Positions 27,703-36,636 of a stretch of DNA of 64,000 bases are shown here, one piece after another; within the stretch, counting starts at the first letter, position 1; each line of letters opens with the position of its first letter. The notes beneath the pieces were generated by a model that searched no databases, had not been told where the DNA came from, and saw only the letters and a list, made by a program, of their open reading frames with translations. The stretch comes from Desulfuromonadales bacterium (GTDB lineage: Bacteria; Desulfobacterota; Desulfuromonadia; Geobacterales; Pseudopelobacteraceae): NCBI GenBank assembly GCA_013349325.1, contig DUZX01000012.1, forward strand, positions 21,767-85,766, written 5' to 3'. The position numbers and the translations under genes were made by a program.

Positions 27703-28584
27703 TTACAGTAACCCTTTTTCTTTTAATAACGGCGTCGGGTTGACGATCATGGCATTTAGGCCAAGCTGGTCAGGAGCAAGTCCGACAGAGAGCCCGACCA
27801 ACTGGGTCAGGTAAAAGACCGGCAGATTGTATTCGGCGCTGTACACATTTTCGATTTCTTTCTGGCGAATATCCAGGTTGCCGTGGCACAGCGGGCAACC
27901 GACCATGATACAGTCGGCTCCGGCCGCTTTGGCGGAGTCAAGAATGGCATTGGTCAACTGTAAAACAACGCCGGGGCGTGACAGGGTAAAATTGGCACCG
28001 CAGCATTCGAGGCGATGAGTCCAGGCTACCGTTTCGGCTCCGGACGCTTCAACAACCCGCTCCATGATCGTGGGGGCTTCCGGGCAGTCAAGGTTCGGTA
28101 CATCGGTCGGACGAGTCAGCAGACAACCGTAGTAGCAGGCGACTTTAAGACCGGCGAGCGGTTTACTTACAGAAGCGGCCAGGCGTTCCAACCCCAGATC
28201 TTTAGCCAGGATTTCCAGCAGATGCTTGACCTTACCGTCCAGTTTGACCGGAGCGTCAATTGCCTTTTCCACCTGTTTACGTTTGGTGGCATTTTCTTCC
28301 AGAGTATGCTGGGTAAATTTGAGGCGCGAGAAGCAGGAAGCACAGGCCACGGCCAGGTCCCCTTCCACCTGCTCTGCCAGTTCAAGGTTTTTGGCACAGA
28401 GCGAAAGAGATAACAACTCGTCAACATTATGGGCCGGCGTGGCACCGCAGCAGAACCAGTCGGGGACTTCCGTCAGACTGATGCCAAGCGCGCTGAAAAG
28501 TTCACGCGTCGACAGGTCATATTCTCCGGCCGAGGCGTGCAGTGAACAACCGGGATAATAGGCGTATTTGAGGGTATCGTTCAT
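27703..28584 (-). CDS. hdrB: HdrB-like subunit with two CCG domains
   Basis: A 293 aa protein with two cysteine-rich CCG domains. The first is YYPGCSLHA with DWFCCGATPAH and CASC; the second is CYYGCLLTRP with RLECCGANFTL and GCPLCH. In HdrB these bind the two non-cubane [4Fe-4S] clusters that reduce a heterodisulfide. Bacteria lack coenzyme M/B disulfide, and the physiological disulfide substrate (possibly DsrC-like or another small thiol) is not visible here. It sits between hdrC and hdrA in the operon. Confidence 0.9.
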   Translation of the reverse strand: MNDTLKYAYYPGCSLHASAGEYDLSTRELFSALGISLTEVPDWFCCGATPAHNVDELLSLSLCAKNLELAEQVEGDLAVACASCFSRLKFTQHTLEENATKRKQVEKAIDAPVKLDGKVKHLLEILAKDLGLERLAASVSKPLAGLKVACYYGCLLTRPTDVPNLDCPEAPTIMERVVEASGAETVAWTHRLECCGANFTLSRPGVVLQLTNAILDSAKAAGADCIMVGCPLCHGNLDIRQKEIENVYSAEYNLPVFYLTQLVGLSVGLAPDQLGLNAMIVNPTPLLKEKGLL

Positions 28585-28645
28585 GAGTAAGAACCTTTCA
28601 ATCCTTCAGGTCAGACATATCTGACCGGTCTGAAGGCAGTTGCTT

Positions 28646-29230
28646 TTACAGCGCTTCACCTTTTTTACGCATCTCTTCAATGCGGCTGAATATCTTCTGG
28701 ATTTCGGTCAGATTCTTGTTTTTCCTCTGGAACATCTTCAGCTTGCCTTTGGCAAACAGCTTGGGACCAAGCATCATATCCTTGAGAAACTGGCCGGATT
28801 TGACGTTGAATACGGCTGCAAGCCGCATCTCGTACTGACGCCCATAGCTGCTGATGTTCTGTAAAAAAAGTTTATTGGCTAACTGGACGTAACTTTCCTT
28901 GGAGGGACCTTCTGCGTCCCAAGAGAGTTTGCGCAGGGCATCCATGATCGAAGCCAAATGAACTTTGTTGGGGCAACGGGTAGAGCAGGTTTCGCAGGAG
29001 GCACAGTACCAGATTGATCGACCGGCCAGAACACGCTGCCACTGACCCAGCTGAAGCAGGCGCATGACCCGGTTGGGAGGGTGTTCCATAAAAGTTGCCA
29101 TCGGGCAACCAGCCGAGCATTTGCCGCATTGAAAACAACTGCGCACCGACGTGTCAGAAAGCGTTTCAACTTTTCGGATAAAACCGGTATCCATCGTCTC
29201 CTGAGAAAGGAGCATCTTTTTCTTTTTCAC
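28646..29230 (-). CDS. hdrC: HdrC-like iron-sulfur subunit
   Basis: A 194 aa protein with two [4Fe-4S] ferredoxin motifs, SCFQCGKCSAGCPMA and CASCETCSTRCPNKV, in the usual HdrC spacing. The C-terminal part is helical and basic. It connects HdrA and HdrB electronically. The GTG start at 29230 has AAGGA upstream; an ATG at 29215 is an alternative. It is the first gene of the seven-gene operon, and a -10-like TATAAT (minus strand, 29328-29323) lies about 95 bp upstream. Confidence 0.88.
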   Translation of the reverse strand: MKKKKMLLSQETMDTGFIRKVETLSDTSVRSCFQCGKCSAGCPMATFMEHPPNRVMRLLQLGQWQRVLAGRSIWYCASCETCSTRCPNKVHLASIMDALRKLSWDAEGPSKESYVQLANKLFLQNISSYGRQYEMRLAAVFNVKSGQFLKDMMLGPKLFAKGKLKMFQRKNKNLTEIQKIFSRIEEMRKKGEAL

Positions 29231-29322
29231 GTTATATCCTTGTCACTACTACTCGTTACGGAATGCATAGTACGGCACATGATAGCGATTGTCGCAGTAA
29301 GCAAAAATGTATCTATCCTGCT

Positions 29323-29328
29323 ATTATA
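29323..29328 (-). promoter_or_regulatory. Possible -10 element of the hdr-flx operon
   Basis: A perfect TATAAT on the minus strand about 95 bp before hdrC. No good -35 lies at the right distance, so an activator or another sigma factor may be involved. Weak evidence. Confidence 0.3.
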
Positions 29329-29433
29329 TACGCCAAAATTTCTCATTAAACAACAAGTTTAGTAATAGCAAAATAATTCGTTTTGAGTAAATGTCAACAA
29401 TATTTACATAGGACAAAATAAAATCACTCGGAC

Positions 29434-29462
29434 TTGAATAGTATCAATTTTTCAGGTAGTAT
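29434..29462 (+). promoter_or_regulatory. Putative promoter of the small barrel protein gene
   Basis: TTGAAT (29434-29439) and TAGTAT (29457-29462) with 17-bp spacing, 37 bp before the start codon at 29499. The rest of the 268-bp gap between hdrC and this gene is AT-rich with no gene seen. Confidence 0.45.
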
Positions 29463-29498
29463 CCGCGAACAAATCATGTACAAAAAAGGAGACAAACA

Positions 29499-29957
29499 AT
29501 GAAACGAAGTATTTTCAATCTGATAGCCCTGCTGGCGCTGGCGGCGCCTGCCTGTGCCTCCGACTCGATTGCCGTCGGCGTAAGGGGTGGCGTTGCTGTT
29601 GCTGAAAAGAGTTTCAGCACAGAGGTGTTCGGCGACCTGTACCTGAACAGACTGCTTTCAGTCGGCGCAACATTCGGCTACACGATGATTGATAAGGACA
29701 AACACAGCTTCAAGCGCGACACTTCCGTTCCAATCACCGCACTGTTCAAGGTACACGCTCCAGTTCCCTTTATCAAACCATACGCGGGACTGGGACAAGC
29801 CCTTATATTTCACAACAGCAAGGCAACCAAGGGGAGCGTAATCGGAGTTGCCGGTCTTAACCTGCCGATCGGGCCGCTTTTTCTCAATGCCGAATACCGA
29901 CGCCAGTTTGACGACAAGCATGATTTCCTGGCCGGCGGTGCCGGAATCGCGTTTTAA
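29499..29957 (+). CDS. Small outer-membrane beta-barrel protein
   Basis: A 152 aa exported protein. The signal peptide is MKRSIFNLIALLALAAPACA. It is followed by alternating hydrophobic/polar strands rich in Gly and aromatic residues (VGATFGYTMID, IKPYAGLGQALIF, LNAEYRRQF) and ends in Phe (GGAGIAF), typical of an 8-strand OMP barrel fold. The closest general family is porin-like/OMP_b-brl. Its role is unknown. The start has an AGGAG-type ribosome binding site. A terminator follows immediately. Confidence 0.75.
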   Translation: MKRSIFNLIALLALAAPACASDSIAVGVRGGVAVAEKSFSTEVFGDLYLNRLLSVGATFGYTMIDKDKHSFKRDTSVPITALFKVHAPVPFIKPYAGLGQALIFHNSKATKGSVIGVAGLNLPIGPLFLNAEYRRQFDDKHDFLAGGAGIAF

Positions 29958-29978
29958 TCATTTCTGCCTGAATAAACT

Positions 29979-30008
29979 GGCCCATCTCCGCTGCTCCGGT
30001 GATGGGCC
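29979..30008 (+). terminator. Terminator after the small barrel gene
   Basis: Arms ggcccatctccg and cggtgatgggcc pair over 12 positions with one mismatch and are followed by ctgtttt. Confidence 0.6.
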
Positions 30009-30033
30009 CTGTTTTGCAAAGATGTCAGAACGA

Positions 30034-30192
30034 TCAGTAAATAATTATATAGCCATGTTCTTCCGCAATTTTCCGCACTTCATCCTTCTCCTGCAGTCGA
30101 TAGTTTTTTCCTTCCAGCTTGAAAACAAATCCACCTTCACCGTCCGGAATCAAACCTTCCAGAAGCGCCTCAAAGGTTGCTGTCTTGACCAT
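30034..30192 (-). CDS. Small 52-aa hypothetical protein downstream of ltaE
   Basis: A 52-codon reading frame, MVKTATFEALLEG...EEHGYIIIY. The ATG has a very strong ribosome binding site (GGGGAGGG, about 7-8 bases upstream). It starts 24 bp after the threonine aldolase stop codon on the same strand, so it is likely cotranscribed. It is acidic with a predicted beta-alpha character (GGFVFKLEGKNYRLQEKDEVRKI) and has no signal sequence or cysteine. The ribosome binding site, codon use and position argue that it is real; the function is unknown. Confidence 0.6.
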   Translation of the reverse strand: MVKTATFEALLEGLIPDGEGGFVFKLEGKNYRLQEKDEVRKIAEEHGYIIIY

Positions 30193-30216
30193 ATCGTGCC
30201 CTCCCCTCTCTTGTTC

Positions 30217-31287
30217 TCAGCATCCGGCAACAGCGGAACGAATTGCAGCTGTCAGCTGCTGGACATCCTCAGAGGTCGTTTGCCATGAGCACATGAACCG
30301 CGCCCCCCCCGAACCTATAAACGAATAGAAATGCCACCCTGCAGCACGCAGACCGGCGGCAACTTTTTCCGGTAGTTCTATAAATACCGAATTGGCTTGA
30401 CGCGGATACATAACCCGCACTCCTGCAATCCCGACGAGGTTACGCTCCAGCAGCTCAGCACAGTCATTGGCATGACGGGCGTTTTTCAGCCAGGTACCCT
30501 CTTCGAGCATGCCGATCCAGGGTGCAGAAATAAAGCGCATCTTGGAGGCCAGCTGACCGGCTTGCTTGCAGCGATAGTCAAACTCTTCGGCAAGTTCACG
30601 ATTGAAAAAAAGTACCGCTTCACCCACCGCCATACCGTTTTTAGCGCCCCCCAGACAGAGCACATCAACGCCGACCCGCCAGGTTATGTCAGCCGGGTGC
30701 ACGTTCAACGAGGCTACGGCGTTGGCAAAACGCGCCCCATCCATCTGGACACGCAAACCGTACTGCCGTGCCAATGCACTGGCAGCCCGAATTTCATCCG
30801 GCGTATAAACGGTGCCGACTTCGGTAGCCTGCGTCAGACTCAGTACTCGAGGACGCGGATAATGGATATCACTGCGCCGGGTTATGGCCCGTTCTACCTC
30901 CGCCAAATCAAATTTTCCATTTTCACCCGGCACATGCAGAATCTTCGTACCATTGGAGAAAAACTCCGGAGCGCCGCATTCATCGGTTTCGACATGCGCC
31001 AGCTCATGGCAGATGACACTGTGATACGAGCGACAGAGAGATGCCAACGCCAGCGAATTGGCCGCCGTGCCGTTAAAGACAAAAAACACCTGACAATCGG
31101 TCTCAAAGACCTGGCGTAGCTGTTGACAGGCCCGCTCTGTCCAGGGATCATCACCGTAGGAAGACACAAAACCGGTGTTGGCGCTCTGCATGGCCTGCCA
31201 CGCCTGCGGACAGATCCCGGCATAGTTGTCGCTGGCAAACTGATTATAGTCGGTTCGTGCTGCAGAAGTTTGCTCTAAAGCGTCCAT
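30217..31287 (-). CDS. ltaE: Low-specificity L-threonine aldolase
   Basis: A PLP enzyme that cleaves L-threonine or allo-threonine to glycine and acetaldehyde; 356 aa, the usual length. Family features include FASDNYAGICP at the N-terminus, VFNGTAANSLAL, CHELAHVETDECGAPEFF, and the PLP-binding Lys in LGGAKNGMAVGEAVLFF. The ATG has GGGAG five bases upstream. Cytoplasmic. It is followed by a small 52-codon gene. The beta-eliminating lyase superfamily is broad, but these motifs favour threonine aldolase. Confidence 0.88.
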   Translation of the reverse strand: MDALEQTSAARTDYNQFASDNYAGICPQAWQAMQSANTGFVSSYGDDPWTERACQQLRQVFETDCQVFFVFNGTAANSLALASLCRSYHSVICHELAHVETDECGAPEFFSNGTKILHVPGENGKFDLAEVERAITRRSDIHYPRPRVLSLTQATEVGTVYTPDEIRAASALARQYGLRVQMDGARFANAVASLNVHPADITWRVGVDVLCLGGAKNGMAVGEAVLFFNRELAEEFDYRCKQAGQLASKMRFISAPWIGMLEEGTWLKNARHANDCAELLERNLVGIAGVRVMYPRQANSVFIELPEKVAAGLRAAGWHFYSFIGSGGARFMCSWQTTSEDVQQLTAAIRSAVAGC

Positions 31288-31462
31288 ACGTTCTCCCTCA
31301 ATGAACCGGATTCATCAGACCGGTATCTGATAGATTTGACAAATTAGCATCTGTTGTTACCGGTTGCCAGAATTTTTCTGAATACACTCGCGTCACAAGA
31401 GTTGAATAGTCGCACACAAATAGCTATTATGAAACCGCTCGTCACCTGCGAGGTTATTTTTC

Positions 31463-32323
31463 ATGCGCTACAGCCATATGCGACTCTCACACAAGCTCGT
31501 CCTTATCGGGCTGTTCACATCCGTTTTCGTCGGCCTGACTGTGCTGCGCACGCCATCCATGACACATGAACCGGCAGCATCACCGTCGGATACGTCCAAG
31601 GAGGATCTGACGAGGATCGAATACCCAAGCCTGAAGCAGATCCGCTGGCACGGGCACTTTATCCAACCCGATCAGACCCTGGAATCGCTTTTTGGTGATA
31701 ATTGGATCAGCGTCGCCCGCTTTAACCGGATTGACCGGCGGCACGTGTATCCCGGTATGACGATCAAAGTACCGGACAACCTGGAGGAGATCCGCCACTA
31801 CTGCCCGCTGCCTGAACAGTACGAACCGGCCAAACGGCATGAAAAATACATTCTGGTGGATATTACCGAGCAGTGGCTGGCAGCCTACGAGTACGGCAAA
31901 CGGGTCTTTTCGGCACCGGCAGCTACCGGGAAACTAACTACCGAAACGCCTGTCGGCATGTTCCAGATTTCAACTCGCCATCTGACACATACCTCGTCAC
32001 TCTACAAGACAGCTAATGATGAAGAGCAATATCCGATGGACAATGCCCTGCGCTTTTATATCGGCCCTGATAACGTTTCATACTGGCTGCATGCACGCGA
32101 CCTGCCGGGCAAACCGGCTTCACACGGCTGCATCGGCCTGTATGATGAAGATATGCAGAAGAGAGTCTTCAACAGCCCGCAGAAACCGGTATTGCGTGAC
32201 TCACAATTACTCTACGAATGGGCCGCCGGTGAAGATGAATACGGCGATGACTATGGAGATTCAGATGAACTGGAGGACGGTCCTATTGTGGAGGTTCGCG
32301 GAACACTGCCGCAGTATATCTAA
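31463..32323 (+). CDS. L,D-transpeptidase (YkuD family)
   Basis: A 286 aa periplasmic enzyme with an N-terminal membrane anchor or signal (KLVLIGLFTSVFVGLTVL). A LysM-like segment lies around residues 65-100 (DQTLESLFGDNWISVARFNR). The YkuD catalytic domain follows, with the active site HARDLPGKPASHGCIGLY; the Cys is the nucleophile. The usual motif is SHGCIRL; here Arg is Gly. The C-terminal tail is acidic (GEDEYGDDYGDSDELEDG). These enzymes form 3-3 peptidoglycan cross-links or attach proteins to the wall. The ATG at 31463 has GAGG eight bases upstream. Confidence 0.85.
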   Translation: MRYSHMRLSHKLVLIGLFTSVFVGLTVLRTPSMTHEPAASPSDTSKEDLTRIEYPSLKQIRWHGHFIQPDQTLESLFGDNWISVARFNRIDRRHVYPGMTIKVPDNLEEIRHYCPLPEQYEPAKRHEKYILVDITEQWLAAYEYGKRVFSAPAATGKLTTETPVGMFQISTRHLTHTSSLYKTANDEEQYPMDNALRFYIGPDNVSYWLHARDLPGKPASHGCIGLYDEDMQKRVFNSPQKPVLRDSQLLYEWAAGEDEYGDDYGDSDELEDGPIVEVRGTLPQYI

Positions 32324-32381
32324 AAGACAGCTGCGGCATTGAGAGGAGCTTCGGCTCCGTACGTAACTCGGGAGGAATGGT

Positions 32382-32825
32382 ATGAAGCGATATCTTTGGA
32401 TTGTCATGGCACTGGTCGCAGCCGCTGAACCTGCACTGGCAGCACGAACCGTTTATCTGAAAGAAGGGGGGACCATTACCGCCACATCAGTCTGGCGGAG
32501 CAAAGGGCAGGTGCATGTCCTGGTAAACCGCGATACATTGACACAGTTTCCCTCATCTGAAATCGACCTGAAGCGAACCTTTCCGCGCAGACACCGCAGC
32601 ATGACAACCAGTCGGCCGTCAGCAGTCCACGCCCCGCCAACAGCTGCAACGGCAGCAGCCGTAAAAACGGAAGAACAAAAAGATGGCAAGCGCACATCAC
32701 ACATGACACTGCCGGAAATGCCTAAAATCAAGGAGCGGAATCCGGAAGACCTGGTTCCTTCCAGTGGTGGCGGTGGGTCCATCCGGCAGCATAAAAAAGA
32801 ACTGGCGGAGCGAATTGGCGACTAA
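32382..32825 (+). CDS. Exported hypothetical protein, 147 aa
   Basis: Signal peptide MKRYLWIVMALVAAAEPALAA, then a small beta unit (TVYLKEGGTITATSVWRSKGQVHVLVNRDT) resembling short periplasmic domains that carry a GG-turn. It ends in an Ala/Thr/Lys-rich low-complexity tail. It has no catalytic motif that I recognise. It follows the L,D-transpeptidase gene by 58 bp with a GGAGG-type ribosome binding site, so it may share its transcript and be envelope-related. A strong terminator follows. Confidence 0.65.
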   Translation: MKRYLWIVMALVAAAEPALAARTVYLKEGGTITATSVWRSKGQVHVLVNRDTLTQFPSSEIDLKRTFPRRHRSMTTSRPSAVHAPPTAATAAAVKTEEQKDGKRTSHMTLPEMPKIKERNPEDLVPSSGGGGSIRQHKKELAERIGD

Positions 32826-32844
32826 GCGGGCCGTAACTCCTGAC

Positions 32845-32876
32845 AAAAAGGGCGATCCCGATGGACCGCCCTTTTT
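32845..32876. terminator. Bidirectional terminator between the exported hypothetical gene and hemB
   Basis: Arms aaaaagggcg and cgccc+ttttt pair over 10 bp with a 12-nt loop; T-tracts occur on both strands. Confidence 0.8.
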
Positions 32877-32916
32877 GTTTCCTTGAAGCGAGGCTGGCGC
32901 CTCTTTAGATTATCTC

Positions 32917-33891
32917 TTATCGGGCCAACCAGCGGGCGACGTCCTTGGCGTGATAGGTAATGATAATGTCGGCGCCGGCCCGTTTGAACGCGATCATCGT
33001 TTCCATGACCACCCGCTCTTCTTCAATCCAGCCCCGCTCGGCAGCGCCCTTTATCATACTGTACTCGCCGGAAACATTATAAACCGCCAGCGGCATATTG
33101 TACTCGTTGCGCAGGTCGCGCAGAATGTCAAGGTATGGCAGACCCGGCTTGACCATGATGATGTCGGCCCCCTCTTCGATATCGGAAGCCGCCTCGCGCA
33201 GCGCCTCACGCCTGTTGGCGGGATCCATCTGGTAACTGCGACGATCACCGAACTGCGGCGTAGACTCGGCCGCCTCGCGAAAAGGTCCGTAATATCCGGA
33301 GGCATATTTGACTGCATAGCTCATGATCGGAATCGCATCAAAGCCATGTTCATCCAGAACTTCACGAATAGCCGCTACCCGACCGTCCATCATGTCGGAC
33401 GGCGCCACCATATCAGCCCCGGCCTGCACATGTGAGAGCGCCTCCCGCGCCAGAAGTTCCAGCGTTGCATCATTATCAACATCACCATCTTTTATAATCC
33501 CGCAGTGACCATGATCGGTATATTCACACATACAGACATCGGTGATAACTGTCAGTCCCGGCACCTCACGTTTAATCGCCCGGATTGTCTCCTGGATGAT
33601 GCCGGTATCACAATATGCATCACTGCCGACCGCATCCTTGGTTTCGGGAATACCGAACAGAAGTACCGCCGGTATGCCGAGTGCTTTGACCTCTTTGGCC
33701 TCGGCAACAATATGTTCAATCGACTGCTGATAGATACCCGGCATGGAAGAGATTTCCTTATGGATACCACTACCGAATGCCGAAAACATCGGATAAACGA
33801 GGTCGTTGACCGAAAGGGTAGTCTCGCGAACCATGCGACGAAAAGATTCATTACCTCTGATTCTACGTGCCCGGAACTGTGGAAAAAACAT
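32917..33891 (-). CDS. hemB: Porphobilinogen synthase (delta-aminolevulinic acid dehydratase)
   Basis: Condenses two ALA molecules to porphobilinogen in heme and corrinoid synthesis; 324 aa. Zinc-site cysteines are present in [14 protein letters not shown]. The two Schiff-base lysines sit in [14 protein letters not shown] and [11 protein letters not shown]. The ATG at 33891 is chosen: GAGGAGG is eight bases upstream, while the in-frame GTG at 33897 is too close to it. In a cytochrome-rich anaerobe this gene supplies heme. The 236-bp gap upstream to the OmpA gene holds no other gene. Confidence 0.95.
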   Translation of the reverse strand: MFFPQFRARRIRGNESFRRMVRETTLSVNDLVYPMFSAFGSGIHKEISSMPGIYQQSIEHIVAEAKEVKALGIPAVLLFGIPETKDAVGSDAYCDTGIIQETIRAIKREVPGLTVITDVCMCEYTDHGHCGIIKDGDVDNDATLELLAREALSHVQAGADMVAPSDMMDGRVAAIREVLDEHGFDAIPIMSYAVKYASGYYGPFREAAESTPQFGDRRSYQMDPANRREALREAASDIEEGADIIMVKPGLPYLDILRDLRNEYNMPLAVYNVSGEYSMIKGAAERGWIEEERVVMETMIAFKRAGADIIITYHAKDVARWLAR

Positions 33892-34133
33892 TAACACATC
33901 CTCCTCAACTGGTTATTTTCTGACGGGATTCTGTCGTCATATACAGCTTCGCGAAGAGTAATGCAGCTCGGATAAAATTGCAAGATTTTCCCCTTTCAGA
34001 TATTCGCGTGCCGTATAGATGACGATCTCCCGCAACGGTAAATTAAAACGGGTATACGTTTAGTTGTTGCGTTGAATAGTGTAAAAATGGTATTGACCTA
34101 AGCGATTACATCAACATTGAGGGAGGAAACATC

Positions 34134-35348
34134 ATGAAAATGAAAATGAGTATCGTTCTGGCAGCAACCCTTGCCGTAGCCGCGACATCAGCACATGCAG
34201 GAGTTAAAGAAGGGGAATTTTCGGTATCTCCCGTTATCGGTGGATACACCTTTGACGGCAAACAGCACCTGGACACAAACCTGGTATACGGAGCTCGAGC
34301 AGGATACAGTTTCACAAAGAATCTCGGGGTTGAAGCGCTCTTTGATTACGCCTACACCAAATCGACCAAAAACCTGGGCAAAGCCGACCTGTATCGCTAC
34401 GGCGGCGACTTGCTGTACCATTTTGTGCCTGACAACAAACTGGTACCCTACGTTGCAGCAGGGTTCTCTGCCGTAAATTTTCACGGTGCCCATATTAACA
34501 GAAAAGCTCATGGCGCTTTTGATTACGGCGTCGGCGCCAAATATTTTGTGACTGAAAACCTTGCCCTGCGCGCTGATGTCCGCCACATTATTTACACCTT
34601 TGACAAAACGACCTTCAACAACATCGAGTATACACTCGGCGCCTACATTCCTTTCGGCGGCGTTGTTCCGCCAGTTAAAGCGGTAGCTGCCCCGGCAGCG
34701 GCACCGGCTCCGATTCCTGAGCCCGTCCCGGTTGCAAAACCAGTACCTGTTCCTGTTCCTGTTCCCGCACCGGTTCCGGTTGTGGTACCTCCTCCTGCTC
34801 CGGTTGACAGCGATAGAGACGGCGTAATCGACACCCTTGACAAATGCCCCGCGACTCCGGCCGGCGTTGCTGTTGACCGTAATGGTTGCCCACTCGACAG
34901 CGACAAGGACGGCGTCTACAACTATCTCGACAAATGCCCCGACACCCCACTCGGCACAAAAGTGGACTCAGTTGGTTGCCCTCCCGTTGTTGCTGCTAAA
35001 TTATGCACACCAACCGTCGTTGACATCGAGTTCGACACCAACAAAACCGAGATCAAGCCGGCCTTTCATAATGAACTAAAAAAACTGGGAGACTTCCTGA
35101 AAGAATTCCCCACAACCAAAGGCACTATCGAAGGGCATACCGACAATGTTGGCAACAAGTCTGCCAACGTCAAACTTTCCCAACGCCGCGCCGAAAGCGT
35201 TCGGAACTATATCGTAAAAACGTTCGGTATTGACCAAACTCGAATCGCAGCCAAAGGCTATGGCCCTTCCAAGCCGATTGCCGACAACAAAACCAAAGAA
35301 GGTAAAGCCAAGAACCGTAGAGTAGAAGCAAACTTCACCTGCCAGTAA
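34134..35348 (+). CDS. OmpA family protein with barrel, TSP3 repeats and peptidoglycan-binding domain
   Basis: A 404 aa outer-membrane protein. Order: signal peptide (residues 1-22), 8-stranded barrel (about 25-175, FSVSPVIGGYTFDGKQH), a Pro/Val/Ala-rich linker, two thrombospondin type-3 Ca-binding repeats (DSDRDGVIDTLDKCP and DSDKDGVYNYLDKCP), and a C-terminal OmpA domain (IEGHTDNVG, SQRRAESVRNYIV, NRRVEANF) that binds peptidoglycan. It anchors the outer membrane to the wall. The ribosome binding site GGAGG is seven bases before the ATG. It is the first of two tandem paralogs, each followed by its own terminator. Confidence 0.92.
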   Translation: MKMKMSIVLAATLAVAATSAHAGVKEGEFSVSPVIGGYTFDGKQHLDTNLVYGARAGYSFTKNLGVEALFDYAYTKSTKNLGKADLYRYGGDLLYHFVPDNKLVPYVAAGFSAVNFHGAHINRKAHGAFDYGVGAKYFVTENLALRADVRHIIYTFDKTTFNNIEYTLGAYIPFGGVVPPVKAVAAPAAAPAPIPEPVPVAKPVPVPVPVPAPVPVVVPPPAPVDSDRDGVIDTLDKCPATPAGVAVDRNGCPLDSDKDGVYNYLDKCPDTPLGTKVDSVGCPPVVAAKLCTPTVVDIEFDTNKTEIKPAFHNELKKLGDFLKEFPTTKGTIEGHTDNVGNKSANVKLSQRRAESVRNYIVKTFGIDQTRIAAKGYGPSKPIADNKTKEGKAKNRRVEANFTCQ

Positions 35349-35372
35349 TATTTCAGCAGACAGAGGCACACA

Positions 35373-35405
35373 AGAAGCCCTTCCGGCCACTCCGGAAGGG
35401 CTTCT
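35373..35405 (+). terminator. Terminator after the first OmpA gene
   Basis: A perfect 14-bp stem (agaagcccttccgg / ccggaagggcttct) with a 5-nt loop. The downstream T-run is weak (gcgttt). Confidence 0.7.
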
Positions 35406-35511
35406 GCGTTTCCGGCTTTAATTAAGACTAGACCTGCCGACCTTCAAAGTTTATACTTCTCACGTGAATGGATTGCAGACACGCTATACATACTAACAGG
35501 AGGTAACAGGC

Positions 35512-36615
35512 ATGAAAAGATACGTTGTTGCACTGTTTTTCGCAACTTTGATCGGCGTAGCGACAAGCGCCGAAAGCGCTGAAACCAAGGGGCAGTTTTC
35601 AATTTCCCCGGTAGCAGGCGGCTACACATTTGAGGGGGCCCAGCATCTTAAAACCGGTCCGGTTTATGGTGGTCGCCTAGGCTACAATTTTACGCAGGAT
35701 TTTGGCATTGAAGCACTGTTTGACTATGCACGCACCAAAGACACGAAGAGCTCTGAAACTGCAACATTATACCGGTTCGGCACCGACCTGCTCTGTTACC
35801 TGTTACCTGAGAGCAGGCTTGTACCTTACCTGGCCGTCGGCATTTCAGGAATCAAGATTGATGGCAAAGGGCGGAACAATGACCTGCGTGCAGGCTTGGA
35901 TTACGGCGCCGGTATCAAATATTTTGTGACCGATGCATTTGCTCTACGCGCTGACGTCCGTCATATCATATACAATCAAAGCTCCGTGACCTTCAACAAT
36001 CTGGAATACACGCTGGGTGGCTATTTCCCGTTTGGCAGTACGAAACCGGCCGTCGCTCCGATAGCTTCCACACCGGCTACGATTCCTGTCGCAGAAACAG
36101 CAGCACCAAAAGTGGAACCGGCACCAGTTCCGGCGCCCGCAACGGTTGCGAAACCTGTTGAATCGGCTGTTGTAACTCCCCCTCCCAGTCAACCGACACG
36201 TATCGTTGTACCGGTCATGACACGAAAAGCAGAGACTTCCCAGAAAACCGTAACGGCCAAACGTTTCTGTAACAAACCTGCCACGCTTGCCATTACCTTC
36301 GACACTGGAAAGGCCGACATCAAAACGGAATATCATCAGGAACTCGCAGTGGTAGGTATTTTTCTGAAGGAATTTCCCGAAGCACGCGGAACAATTGAAG
36401 GTCATACTGACAACGCCGGTCCGTTGGCGCTCAATATGACCTTGTCAAAGAAACGGGCTGAAAATGTCCGTGATTTCATCGTTACCGCCTTCGGCATCGA
36501 CGCCAGCCGCATTGCTGCTGTCGGTTTCGGCCCCGCAAAGCCTGTCGCAACCAACAAGAACGCTGCCGGAAAAACAAAAAACCGCCGAATAGAAGCGGTC
36601 TTCACGTGTAAATAG
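35512..36615 (+). CDS. OmpA family protein, tandem paralog lacking TSP3 repeats
   Basis: A 367 aa paralog of the preceding gene. The barrel aligns closely (FSISPVAGGYTFEGAQH, GIEALFDYARTKDTK) and the C-terminal OmpA domain is kept (IEGHTDNAG, LSKKRAENVRDFIV, KNRRIEAVF). The middle is a Pro/Ala/Val/Thr-rich linker with no Asp-rich TSP3 repeats. This suggests duplication followed by loss (or unequal gain) of the repeat segment. The gene lies 163 bp after the first paralog, with its own ribosome binding site (AGGAGG). It should be anchored in the outer membrane in the same way. Confidence 0.9.
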   Translation: MKRYVVALFFATLIGVATSAESAETKGQFSISPVAGGYTFEGAQHLKTGPVYGGRLGYNFTQDFGIEALFDYARTKDTKSSETATLYRFGTDLLCYLLPESRLVPYLAVGISGIKIDGKGRNNDLRAGLDYGAGIKYFVTDAFALRADVRHIIYNQSSVTFNNLEYTLGGYFPFGSTKPAVAPIASTPATIPVAETAAPKVEPAPVPAPATVAKPVESAVVTPPPSQPTRIVVPVMTRKAETSQKTVTAKRFCNKPATLAITFDTGKADIKTEYHQELAVVGIFLKEFPEARGTIEGHTDNAGPLALNMTLSKKRAENVRDFIVTAFGIDASRIAAVGFGPAKPVATNKNAAGKTKNRRIEAVFTCK

Positions 36616-36636
36616 CACCACACCACCTGTCGAAAA

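Noticed and set aside
22118..29230. Selenocysteine in the Hdr/Flx proteins
   Set aside because: All expected ligand positions are encoded as Cys and no in-frame TGA interrupts the genes.
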